A stretch of 64,000 nucleotides of DNA, taken from assembly GCA_012521615.1 (NCBI GenBank), contig JAAYMA010000054.1:35855-99854 (forward strand), in the 5' to 3' direction. Shown piece by piece: positions 44,544-52,807 of the stretch; position 1 is the stretch's first letter, and each line of letters opens with the position of its first letter. The notes under the pieces are model-generated. The model saw only the letters and a program-made list of their open reading frames with translations, searched no databases and was not told the DNA's origin. Made by a program: the position numbers and the translations under genes. The DNA is from Clostridiaceae bacterium (GTDB lineage: Bacteria > Bacillota > Clostridia > DSM-8532).

Positions 44544-46211
44544 ATGAATTCAGATTTCAGGAGTGGCCTGAAACAGTTAAAAAGTCCATTCTTTGAGGTT
44601 TTTGTATCTGTAGTTTGCGTACTTCTTCTATTAGTCACAAAATTAAATGGGATTTTTTTTTATATCTCAAATCCGTCAATTTTTTTGCAAAATCTTACAC
44701 TTTTTCTTACCATGGTTATTTCTTCTAAAATTGTATTAATGTCTTTTTCTACTTATCCTATAATAGATAATAATAGTCTGCTTTTTGGCGGCGCTATTTT
44801 TTTATTGATAACTGTACTGGACTTACCTCGAATTTTGGATTTTTCAGAGATAATAAATAAAGTTTATGATCCGGGTATTCCCATGGCATTGAGTTTGTCA
44901 GCGCGCCTGTTGAACGCAATAGGTTTTGCTGTTGCACTCAGATTTGTAAGTAATAATAAAAAAGAATACAAAAAAAGTCATGCATTAATTTTCTATTTGT
45001 CGGTTCTTGTTTTTTCACTTATATTTATTGTGTCTGTTTTTCATTTCGAATTAGGTTCTTTAATATTTACAGATTCACAGGGTATCACGGTTGCAGGAAA
45101 GATTTTGGCGGTACTTGCTATTGTTTTTAACTTATATTCTATCTGTCATATTTATAAAGAATATAATAAAAATGAGTTTATATACAGAAGGCTGTTCTGT
45201 ATTTTCCTGTATATGATATTTGCAAATATTTCATTAATAAATATTAAAAATATCAATGATTTCTGGGCTGTTCTGTGTAATGTTTTTCTGATGTGCTCCT
45301 ATATTTTAGTCCTGGATTTTTACTATATCTATGGTATCAAAAGACCGCACATGCTTTTGCTGCAGGCAAAAGAGGAAAGAAACAGATATATCAGGGAGAT
45401 TGATGAATTGGTGGAAAAACGCACTTTGGAATTGCGGACAATTAACGAGAAGCTTCTGGTAGATCAGGAAATTGCAAGAAGAATGCAGTTTTCAATGCTT
45501 CCCAAAACCTTGCCGAGGAACGATTATGCAACTTTTTCTTCTAGTTATGTTCCAGCTGATAATTTAAGCGGAGATTTCTATAATGTCTTTAAAATCGATG
45601 ATGTGCGTTTTGGTATATGCATCGGAGATGTATCGGGTCATGGAGTTTCGGCTGCAATGCTAACTGTTTTTATTTTTCAGAAGCTTCAGTCCCTTATGGA
45701 AGAAAAGGGAGGGGAAAGTCTGACCATCCCTTCAGTGGTGCTGTCTCATCTGTACGATTCACTTAATGCTTCGAATTTCGATGAAAATTTATATGCAGTT
45801 ATGATCTATGGTGTTTTTAATTCTGAAACAGGTATTTTTTCATATGCCTCTGGCGGATTAAACACTGTTCCTTTAAGAGTAAGGCCTGACGGTTCTATTC
45901 AGGAACTGGACAACAGCGGTTTTGCCATATGCAAATTGGGAAATTTCTATAAACCAAGGTTTGTAAATAACCAGATACTCTTATTCCCCAAAGATAAACT
46001 AGTGCTTTATACTGACGGACTGGTGGAGGCCAGAAATTCCAAAAATGAGGAGTATTCACTTCCCCGGCTGAAGAAAGTCATACAGGAACAATATAAATGG
46101 GGAGTGGAGCATCTTACAGAAGCCATTACAAAGGATGTTCAGGAGTTTATCGGTCAAAAACCATCAGATGACATTACTCTGCTCATTTTGGATGTATTGC
46201 CCCCGTTCTGA
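44544..46211 (+). CDS. Membrane-anchored PP2C (SpoIIE-type) serine phosphatase with polytopic sensor
   Basis: Protein of 555 residues. The N-terminal half has about eight transmembrane helices (from about 15 to 265), resembling MASE-type sensor modules. A coiled coil with LVEKRTLELRTINEKLLVDQ (about 290-310) leads to a PPM/SpoIIE phosphatase domain (about 325-550) with metal-binding DNLSGDFYNV and CIGDVSGHGVSAAML, and DKLVLYTDGLVEARN near the end. Such enzymes act on anti-anti-sigma factors (RsbU-like) or other phosphoproteins; no partner gene is adjacent. ATG at 44544 follows GGAGGATAA. A strong terminator follows. Confidence 0.88.
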   Translation: MNSDFRSGLKQLKSPFFEVFVSVVCVLLLLVTKLNGIFFYISNPSIFLQNLTLFLTMVISSKIVLMSFSTYPIIDNNSLLFGGAIFLLITVLDLPRILDFSEIINKVYDPGIPMALSLSARLLNAIGFAVALRFVSNNKKEYKKSHALIFYLSVLVFSLIFIVSVFHFELGSLIFTDSQGITVAGKILAVLAIVFNLYSICHIYKEYNKNEFIYRRLFCIFLYMIFANISLINIKNINDFWAVLCNVFLMCSYILVLDFYYIYGIKRPHMLLLQAKEERNRYIREIDELVEKRTLELRTINEKLLVDQEIARRMQFSMLPKTLPRNDYATFSSSYVPADNLSGDFYNVFKIDDVRFGICIGDVSGHGVSAAMLTVFIFQKLQSLMEEKGGESLTIPSVVLSHLYDSLNASNFDENLYAVMIYGVFNSETGIFSYASGGLNTVPLRVRPDGSIQELDNSGFAICKLGNFYKPRFVNNQILLFPKDKLVLYTDGLVEARNSKNEEYSLPRLKKVIQEQYKWGVEHLTEAITKDVQEFIGQKPSDDITLLILDVLPPF

Positions 46212-46231
46212 ATTAACTGCCATACTATTAA

Positions 46232-46274
46232 AAAAATCCTTCAAATCCGGTGTACAAGGATCTGAAGGATTTTT
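46232..46274. terminator. Bidirectional terminator between the phosphatase gene and tRNA-Val
   Basis: 12-bp stem AAAAATCCTTCA (46232-46243) with TGAAGGATTTTT (46263-46274). It ends three bases before the tRNA 3' end and provides T-runs on both strands. Confidence 0.85.
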
Positions 46275-46276
46275 AA

Positions 46277-46353
46277 TGGTGGTCGCTACTGGAATCGAAC
46301 CAGTGACCTCTTGCATGTCAAGCAAGCACTCTAACCTACTGAGCTAAGCGACC
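46277..46353 (-). tRNA. tRNA-Val (anticodon GAC)
   Basis: On the minus strand a 77-base cloverleaf: acceptor GGTCGCT with AGCGACC, D-arm TAGCTCAGTAGGTTAGA, anticodon stem CTTGC/GCAAG with 7-base loop TTGACAT (anticodon GAC, reading GUC and GUU), T-arm CTGG-TTCGATT-CCAG and encoded CCA at the 3' end. Confidence 0.97.
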
Positions 46354-46405
46354 AGATAATTCAATTGGTTTCAGAAATAAATAATAAATTGTAACGGCGA
46401 AGTAA

Positions 46406-46434
46406 ATTATAACATCGCTTATCACTTTTGTAAA
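46406..46434 (-). promoter_or_regulatory. Promoter of tRNA-Val
   Basis: On the minus strand TTTACA (46434-46429), 17-base spacer and TATAAT (46411-46406), ending 52 bases before the tRNA 5' end. Confidence 0.7.
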
Positions 46435-46802
46435 GTGGAATTTACTTTTTCAATCGGGCAGTCTCCTTTCTACATTTGTTTCAATTTCGGACTTAACTGA
46501 TTGACAGTTGTGGCATTTCAAGTACCGTCATTTATCTATACGGTTTTACTTATAATTTTTTTAGTACTGTTAAAAATTAGAAAGATTAAAGAGCAAAGTC
46601 ATAAAAAAAATGCATAGTTAAAAAATACCAGGAACGAGGTTATGTTGGTTCCATCTGTTTCTCTGCTGCCTTTTTGTTTTTTCTTGATTTTCTGATCTTT
46701 TCCTATATAATATTTTATAATTTCCTATGAAGGTTATATAATGTTAATATAACATTGTTGAAGGCTTTACAGGGCTGACACTTGTGAAAGGCGGTGCGAT
46801 TT
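46435..46802 (+). promoter_or_regulatory. Non-coding region upstream of guaA with promoter candidate and palindrome
   Basis: No gene seen. TTGATT (46684-46689), 16-base spacer, TATAAT (46706-46711) is a possible guaA promoter. A perfect inverted repeat AATGTTA-ATA-TAACATT lies at 46740-46756, in the transcribed leader or over an operator. I looked for a guanine riboswitch here and did not find its conserved core. Confidence 0.45.
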
Positions 46803-48335
46803 TTGAATCATGAATTAGTTCTGATCCTCAATTTCGGAGGACAGTTTAATCAGTTAATAGCCAGAAGAATCAGAGAGGCTAATGTTTTTTGCGAAGTAGT
46901 ACCTTATAATACTCCGGTTGAAAAAATAAAGGAAAAATCACCTAAAGCTATTGTTTTAGCCGGGGGGCAGACATCTGTTACCGATGAAAAAGCCCCCAAA
47001 TGCGATGAAGAAATATTTAACCTGGGCATTCCTGTCTTAGCGGTAGGTTATGGGATGCAGCTTATAAGCTATTTGTTTGACGGACAGGCAGTCAGGACTG
47101 AAAATCTGGAATATAAAAAGGCAGATATTGAATTAAGCGATAATATTCTGTTTTCAGGTATTGAAGGCAAAACAACTGTATGTATGGATGCTTCATTTCA
47201 TATCACAAAACTGCCTGAAGGTTTTAAAGCTATAGCAGGTTCTGATGAATATACCATATCGGCTATTGCAGATGACAGCAGAAAATTCTATGCACTTCAG
47301 TTTCATCCGGAAGTTTCGATGACAGACAAAGGGAAAGACATTATTGATAATTTCCTTTTCAGAATATGCAATCTTTCAGCAGACTGGAAAATGGATTCTT
47401 TTGTCGAAGAAGCCATAAAACATATCCGTGAGAAGGTTGGTAATAAAAAGGCTTTATGTGCTCTGTCCGGTGGAGTGGATTCTTCTGTTGCCGCTGCATT
47501 GATGCACAAGGCAATAGGGGATCAGTTAACCTGTATATTTGTAGACCATGGACTTTTAAGAAAAAATGAAGCCGATCAGGTTGAGGAAGTTTTCAAAAAT
47601 CAGTTTAATTTAAATCTTATAAGAGTTAATGCCGAGAACCGCTTCCTTGGACGTTTAAAAGGTGTAACCGATCCTGAGACAAAACGGAAGATTATAGGAG
47701 AAGAGTTTATCAGGGTTTTTGAAGAAGAGGCCAAAAAGATAGGACATGTGGATTTTCTTGTTCAGGGTACAATTTATCCTGACGTAATTGAAAGTGGTGT
47801 CGGCGATAATGCGGTAATTAAGAGTCATCATAATGTAGGCGGACTGCCTGACCATGTGGATTTTGAAGAAATCATCGAGCCTCTCCGGTTATTGTTCAAG
47901 GATGAAGTCCGTATGGCAGGTCTTGTATTGGGACTTCCTGAAGAGCTTGTATGGCGTCAGCCTTTCCCCGGGCCTGGTCTTGCAATAAGAATTATTGGCG
48001 AAATTACAAAGGAAAAGCTGGATATACTTCGGGAAGCTGATCATATTTTCAGGGATGAAATTGCCAAAGCGAAGCTAAATAAAGATATCAGCCAGTATTT
48101 TGCTGTTCTTACCAATATGAGAAGTGTAGGGGTAACCGGAGACAAAAGAACCTATGATTATACTTTGGCGCTTCGCGCTGTGACCACTACTGACTTTATG
48201 ACAGCTGAATGGGCGCGGATCCCTTATGAAGTTCTGCAAAAGGCTTCAAACCGAATTATCAATGAGGTGGGATGCATAAATCGCATAGTTTACGATATAA
48301 CCGGCAAACCTCCTGCTACTATAGAATGGGAGTAA
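46803..48335 (+). CDS. guaA: GMP synthase, with glutaminase domain lacking the catalytic cysteine
   Basis: Two-domain enzyme of about 510 residues converting XMP to GMP. The N-terminal class I glutaminase fold (about 4-190) is present, but the nucleophile elbow, GxCYGMQ in active enzymes, reads AVGYGMQ (Gly82, codon GGT at 47046-47048). The GGPxSV loop reads GGQTSV and the MSHGD-type motif reads MDASF, while HPE (168-170) is kept. The synthetase half is normal: PP-loop [11 protein letters not shown] (about 220-230), [40 protein letters not shown] and C-terminal KPPATIEWE. It should work only with free ammonia. TTG at 46803, 6 bases after GGCGGTG, is favoured; GTG at 46794 overlaps that site. 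Confidence 0.93.
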   Translation: MNHELVLILNFGGQFNQLIARRIREANVFCEVVPYNTPVEKIKEKSPKAIVLAGGQTSVTDEKAPKCDEEIFNLGIPVLAVGYGMQLISYLFDGQAVRTENLEYKKADIELSDNILFSGIEGKTTVCMDASFHITKLPEGFKAIAGSDEYTISAIADDSRKFYALQFHPEVSMTDKGKDIIDNFLFRICNLSADWKMDSFVEEAIKHIREKVGNKKALCALSGGVDSSVAAALMHKAIGDQLTCIFVDHGLLRKNEADQVEEVFKNQFNLNLIRVNAENRFLGRLKGVTDPETKRKIIGEEFIRVFEEEAKKIGHVDFLVQGTIYPDVIESGVGDNAVIKSHHNVGGLPDHVDFEEIIEPLRLLFKDEVRMAGLVLGLPEELVWRQPFPGPGLAIRIIGEITKEKLDILREADHIFRDEIAKAKLNKDISQYFAVLTNMRSVGVTGDKRTYDYTLALRAVTTTDFMTAEWARIPYEVLQKASNRIINEVGCINRIVYDITGKPPATIEWE

Positions 48336-48373
48336 TGTTTAATTTTCAGAAAATTTCCTATAGAAGATATAAG

Positions 48374-48411
48374 CTCTCGTCCGGATTTATATTCAGGACG
48401 GGAGTTTTTTT
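48374..48411 (+). terminator. Terminator after guaA
   Basis: 9-bp stem CTCTCGTCC (48374-48382) with GGACGGGAG (48396-48404, one G-U pair) followed by seven T, 38 bases after the guaA stop. Confidence 0.85.
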
Positions 48412-48567
48412 AGTTGGTTTAAAATAATTAAAATATCTGCGATAATATCATTAGCCTTGCAAAATCCTTATTTTTAATAAAACTCTAATTTATCTAATAT
48501 GAGTGCCTAATATATTTTTTTTAGAATAATAAATAGATTTAAAGCTGATTTTTGGAGGTGCTCCAAA

Positions 48568-48984
48568 GTGGATTTAAAACTCATTGATGAATTCAGGAGG
48601 CGAACCAATTCGAGTTACGAGGAAGCAAGATATTATCTGGAAAGGTTCAACGGAGATTTGCTGGAAGCAATTATTGCCTATGAAAGGGAGAATTTGTCGT
48701 ATCAAAAAGTCCCATACAGGAAGAACGGCTTTGTAAAGAGCTTAATCAGGCTTGTGCAGAAGCTTTTTGATATAAAGCTTATTATAATTGAAAAGAACGG
48801 CAGGGTATTCAATGTGCCCATTATTCTTCCGCTGGTATTATTACCGGTCTGGTATATCTTGCTTATACTGGCTGTAATCATGTGGGTAATTGGCTACAGA
48901 TTTACTATTAAAGATATTCCTGATCCGAATATTGATATAGAAACTTTTATAAATAAGATTAAAAATAAATCCAATGGATGGTAA
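48568..48984 (+). CDS. DUF4342-like membrane protein (first of two paralogues)
   Basis: Protein of 138 residues. The N-terminal 45 residues form a UBA-like helical module (LIDEFRRRTNSSYEEARYYLE, with NGDLLEAIIAYE), then a basic stretch, a beta-like segment (IIEKNGRVFNVPI) and a C-terminal membrane helix pair (about 92-118, LPLVLLPVWYILLILAVIMW). Resembles DUF4342 proteins, which have no known function. GTG at 48568 lies after GGAGGTG. The next gene encodes a clear paralogue, and both precede a two-component system with short gaps. Confidence 0.78.
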   Translation: MDLKLIDEFRRRTNSSYEEARYYLERFNGDLLEAIIAYERENLSYQKVPYRKNGFVKSLIRLVQKLFDIKLIIIEKNGRVFNVPIILPLVLLPVWYILLILAVIMWVIGYRFTIKDIPDPNIDIETFINKIKNKSNGW

Positions 48985-49016
48985 TATGTATATATGAGCA
49001 CCCGGGAGGTAAGAAA

Positions 49017-49607
49017 ATGATTACTATAGAGCAGATAGATGAATTCAGGAAACGTACAAATTCAAGTTATAGTGATGCCAAATACTTTCTCGAAAAAAAC
49101 AATGGAAATATCCTGGATGCAATCATTGATTTCGAGAGGACAAAAGCTGGTTCAGCTTCTAATCAAAATAACAGGCAGCACAATGATATGGGTGAGCGTT
49201 TTGCAGATTTTTTGCAAAAGGGATTTGATACCCGGGTAATCGTTGAGGACAAAGAAACGGTTTTATTCTCTGTCCCTGTGATTCTGCTGATTATTTTAAT
49301 ACCTTTATGGCTGGTTGTTGTTCTTTTCTTTGCTTTTTTTGCAGTCCTGGGATATAAGTTCAGAATTCAGGAGATCAGTACCAATGGTTTTGATGTGCAT
49401 TCTTTTTTAAAGAATATAAATGCAAAAATGAAGGAGCAAAGCAGCTTTAAACAACAAAAGCCAAATAACAACACTGCTTCAGATAATACGCAAGAAAATA
49501 AAAACACCGGCAACTTCAACACGGCTGAAACTTCTGCAAATGACAGCAGCGGTCAAAAGTTCGATGATGATGACGATGATGACTATAATGAGTTTATTGT
49601 TGAGTAA
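49017..49607 (+). CDS. DUF4342-like membrane protein (second paralogue, acidic tail)
   Basis: Protein of 196 residues. It repeats the plan of its neighbour: UBA-like module ITIEQIDEFRKRTNSSYSDA with NGNILDAIIDFE, beta segment VEDKETVLFSVPV, and a membrane segment (about 86-112). It differs by a hydrophilic C-terminal tail of about 70 residues, rich in Asn/Gln/Ser and ending in a run of seven Asp. ATG at 49017 follows GGGAGGT, which fixes the start. It probably belongs to the same transcript as the response regulator gene that starts 20 bases later. Confidence 0.78.
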   Translation: MITIEQIDEFRKRTNSSYSDAKYFLEKNNGNILDAIIDFERTKAGSASNQNNRQHNDMGERFADFLQKGFDTRVIVEDKETVLFSVPVILLIILIPLWLVVVLFFAFFAVLGYKFRIQEISTNGFDVHSFLKNINAKMKEQSSFKQQKPNNNTASDNTQENKNTGNFNTAETSANDSSGQKFDDDDDDDYNEFIVE

Positions 49608-49627
49608 ATTATGGAAGGAGCTACATA

Positions 49628-50320
49628 ATGGCGGAACGCATTTTGGTTGTCGAGGATGAAAGTAAAATTGCCCGCTTTTTAGAGCTGGAACTCAAACATG
49701 AAGGCTACGAGGTCGAAATTGCCTTTGATGGAAGAACCGGGCTTGAAAAAGTGCAAGAAGGAGATATAGATCTTATTATTCTTGATCTGATGCTTCCTAT
49801 GATGAGCGGGATTGAGGTTTGCAGAAGGGTAAGAAAATTCTCTGACGTACCTATAATTATGCTTACTGCAAAAGATGATATTTCCGATAAAGTAACCGGC
49901 CTTGACAGCGGAGCCGATGACTATGTCACCAAACCCTTTGCCATAGAGGAGCTTCTTGCCCGTATCCGGGTTGCATTAAAAAGAAAAAATCAGTCGGTCA
50001 AAGATGCAAACAAGGATACTTTGACGGCTGGTAAACTCGTTTTGTCAAAATTAAAGCATAAAGTTACATATGATGACCAGGAAATTCCTCTTTCTAAAAA
50101 GGAATACGATTTATTACTTTTTCTTATGGAAAACAAAGGTGTGGTACTAAGCAGGGAAAAACTCATTGAAAAAGTATGGGGCTATGATTTTATCGGTGAT
50201 ACAAATGTAACAGATGTTTATATCCGATATCTAAGAAGCAAAATAGACGAGCGTTTCGGCGTTAAATTCATACGTACTATCCGTGGAGTGGGATATATTT
50301 TCGAAGATTATGAAGAATAA
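49628..50320 (+). CDS. OmpR/PhoB-family response regulator
   Basis: Regulator of 230 residues. The receiver has the acidic pair VVEDES, phosphoacceptor Asp in LIILDLMLPM (about residue 53), Thr in IMLTAKDD and Lys in YVTKPFA (about 104). The C-terminal winged helix ends DVYIRYLRSKIDERFG and TIRGVGYIFE. ATG at 49628 follows GGAAGGAG. It overlaps the kinase gene by 11 bases and is its likely partner. Confidence 0.94.
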   Translation: MAERILVVEDESKIARFLELELKHEGYEVEIAFDGRTGLEKVQEGDIDLIILDLMLPMMSGIEVCRRVRKFSDVPIIMLTAKDDISDKVTGLDSGADDYVTKPFAIEELLARIRVALKRKNQSVKDANKDTLTAGKLVLSKLKHKVTYDDQEIPLSKKEYDLLLFLMENKGVVLSREKLIEKVWGYDFIGDTNVTDVYIRYLRSKIDERFGVKFIRTIRGVGYIFEDYEE

Positions 50321-51749
50321 AAAAAATGCTGATTTAGAGGGGAAAAAATCAGGACGCGACAAGCAGGCCGGCAACAAGGCAAATAAAATCCATGAAACAA
50401 GAGAGAGCGGGAAAAGAGCGAGAAACCGCTCTTCTATTGTTGTGCGGATTTCTTCCTTTTATATCAATATGTTTGCAGTCTGGTCCCTGATATCACTGAT
50501 TGTCATTTTAGTGCTGGTAATAGGTTTCAATATCTTACATGCCAGCTACCAGACAAAACCATACATGGATGAGCTGACAGCTGACAAATACAATATACAG
50601 GAACTTAATGACTATATAAATCAGCTTGAGGCTATAAAAGTCACTCTGCAGGATGAAAACGGTACCATAATCGCCTCTTCTGTGCCGGAATTTTCTGATC
50701 TGAACCATTACAGCTTTTTCAGTGTAGATACAGCAAATCGTAAAGTGTATTTTACTTTTACTGTACAAATTTTTAAGGATGACGGGGTATATCTGTTAAA
50801 TATTTTCTATAACATCACACTTCTTATTATAGAAATTCTTTTTTTAGGTGCTGCCCTGGTTTTTCTGTTTCTTGTCTCCATTCTGACTATATATATCCGG
50901 GGAAAATATCTGACCCGGAAAGCTTTTGCTGTTGTGGATGAGCTTATTGTGAAAGCAAAAAATATTTCTTCTCAAAACTTAAATCTGAGACTTAATGTAA
51001 GCGAGTCTTCAGATGAATTGGTGGAAATTGCTCTTACGTTCAATCGTATGATGGACAGGATTGAAAGCGCTTACCAGAGACAAAACCAGTTTGTTTCAGA
51101 TGCCTCCCATGAGCTTCGCACACCAATTGCAATAATTCAGGGCTATGCACGTATGCTGGAACGATGGGGGAAAGATGACAGGGAAATACTTGAAGAAGCA
51201 ATCGCTGCCATAAACAAAGAAGCAAAGGCTATGCAGGATCTGGTCGAAAGGCTGCTGTTCATTGCACGCAATGATAAAGATACACTTGTACTGGTAAAAG
51301 AGAAGTTTGACATAAGTGAGTTAATGAACGAGCTTGTGAGGGAGACACATATGCTGGTTAACCAGCATGAAATAATCAGTCATATTGAGCCCGGGATTTT
51401 TGTTTTTGGGGACAGGGACAGAATAAAGCAGGCATTGAGAATCTTTGTTGACAATGCCATAAAATACTCACCAGCTGATGGAAAAATTACGCTTCGTCTT
51501 TTCCGGGAAGAAGGTTATGCCGTAACTGTCGTTAAGGATACAGGAATGGGAATACCGGAAGAAGAACTTCCAAAAATCTTTGACAGGTTTTATAGGGTAG
51601 ATACGGCCCGGGAGCGCGGAAAAGGAGGGAGTGGTCTTGGTCTGTCTATTGCCAGGATTATTGTACTTCGGCATGGCGGGCGCATCAAAGTTGCAAGTAA
51701 GCCTGACAAGGGCACAAAGTTCAGTATCTATTGGCCAATAGACGCATAA
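50310..51749 (+). CDS. Membrane sensor histidine kinase (ArlS/HssS-like architecture)
   Basis: Kinase of about 479 residues. A basic cytoplasmic N-terminus of 45 residues is followed by helix 1 (about 50-80), an extracellular domain (about 80-165), helix 2 (about 170-205), a HAMP linker, HisKA with His267 in FVSDASHELRTPIAII, and HATPase with DNAIKYSPADG, DTGMGIPEEELPKIFDRFYR and GGSGLGLSI. All catalytic boxes are intact. ATG at 50310, inside the end of the regulator gene, is the most plausible start although its ribosome site is weak. Confidence 0.92.
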   Translation: MKNKKNADLEGKKSGRDKQAGNKANKIHETRESGKRARNRSSIVVRISSFYINMFAVWSLISLIVILVLVIGFNILHASYQTKPYMDELTADKYNIQELNDYINQLEAIKVTLQDENGTIIASSVPEFSDLNHYSFFSVDTANRKVYFTFTVQIFKDDGVYLLNIFYNITLLIIEILFLGAALVFLFLVSILTIYIRGKYLTRKAFAVVDELIVKAKNISSQNLNLRLNVSESSDELVEIALTFNRMMDRIESAYQRQNQFVSDASHELRTPIAIIQGYARMLERWGKDDREILEEAIAAINKEAKAMQDLVERLLFIARNDKDTLVLVKEKFDISELMNELVRETHMLVNQHEIISHIEPGIFVFGDRDRIKQALRIFVDNAIKYSPADGKITLRLFREEGYAVTVVKDTGMGIPEEELPKIFDRFYRVDTARERGKGGSGLGLSIARIIVLRHGGRIKVASKPDKGTKFSIYWPIDA

Positions 51750-51899
51750 GCAAGTCAGATTGCCAATTCCGAGAAATATTTTAGGTTTGAAATAGACCTG
51801 CAATAATGGTAATATAATGTTATTCTGTTCTGCATTTGGCAGGATTATTTTTCTGTGCAAAGGAAAACTTATAAAAATACAATAGAGGAGAAGTAGAAT

Positions 51900-52775
51900 A
51901 TGAATCAATTAAGTCCTTTAATCAGAATATTGCTTCCGGCAATTCTTGCATATCTTGCGTTTTCATTTTTAGGACCGGTGTGGGGAATAATTGTTTTACT
52001 TTTACTTTTGGCATCGGTTATCTTTTTTAACAGACAAATTTTCTATCAGAATTCTGCCAACAGGAAATATATGAAAGGAGATTTTGACGGCGCTTTAAAT
52101 GACTTGAAAAAAGCAGTGTCATTAAGCCCTAAGAATGCAGGTGTCAGAGGCACATACGCATATCTTCTGTTAAAGCTTGGTAATACTGATGAGGCTGCGG
52201 TGCAGATAGACGAGGCATTGAAAAATGCAAGTGTGGGCACTGAAAAAAATTCACTAATGCTCACAAAGGCTCTGGTTCTTTGGAAGCAGAAGGAAACTGA
52301 TGAAGCAATTAAATTACTTGAAGAATTATTGAAGGATTATGAGAACACAAACGTATATGCTACACTGGGTTTTCTCTATATTGAAAAAGGTGATATGGAT
52401 AAAGCACTGGAGTTTAATTTGAAAGCAGTTGATTTCAATGATACAAATGGAATTATACTCGACAATCTGGGAACAGTCTATTTAAACATAGGAGATTATG
52501 AAAAGGCCAAAGAGATTTATCAGAAGCTAATGAAACTAAAGCCAGTATTCCCTGAGGCGTTTTATAACTATGCCAGAGTATTGCACAAATTAGGGGATAT
52601 TGAAAAAGCCTTATACATGGTAAGACATGCACTGACTCTCCGTTTCTGGAACATAAGCACTATTGCGAAAGATGAAGTTGAGGCATATTTACAGGAACTT
52701 GAGAAAATTTCTCAGGATAGTACACAGGATAATTCTGCTCAAAATAAAGAAAGTCAAGATAAAGAGCAGGGTTAG
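51900..52775 (+). CDS. TPR-repeat membrane protein
   Basis: Protein of 291 residues. Two N-terminal hydrophobic helices (about 8-46) anchor a cytoplasmic domain with about five tetratricopeptide repeats (for example GDFDGALNDLKKAVSLSPKN, TNVYATLGFLYIEKGDMDKA, GIILDNLGTVYLNIGDYEKA), ending in a Gln/Ser/Asp-rich tail. TPRs mediate protein contacts; the partner is unknown. ATG at 51900 follows GAGGAG. Confidence 0.87.
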   Translation: MNQLSPLIRILLPAILAYLAFSFLGPVWGIIVLLLLLASVIFFNRQIFYQNSANRKYMKGDFDGALNDLKKAVSLSPKNAGVRGTYAYLLLKLGNTDEAAVQIDEALKNASVGTEKNSLMLTKALVLWKQKETDEAIKLLEELLKDYENTNVYATLGFLYIEKGDMDKALEFNLKAVDFNDTNGIILDNLGTVYLNIGDYEKAKEIYQKLMKLKPVFPEAFYNYARVLHKLGDIEKALYMVRHALTLRFWNISTIAKDEVEAYLQELEKISQDSTQDNSAQNKESQDKEQG

Positions 52776-52807
52776 TACAGGAATAAAAATTCAAAGATGA
52801 GGTAGTT

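Noticed and set aside
46435..46802. Guanine or adenine riboswitch upstream of guaA
   Set aside because: The conserved purine riboswitch core and its paired loops could not be found.
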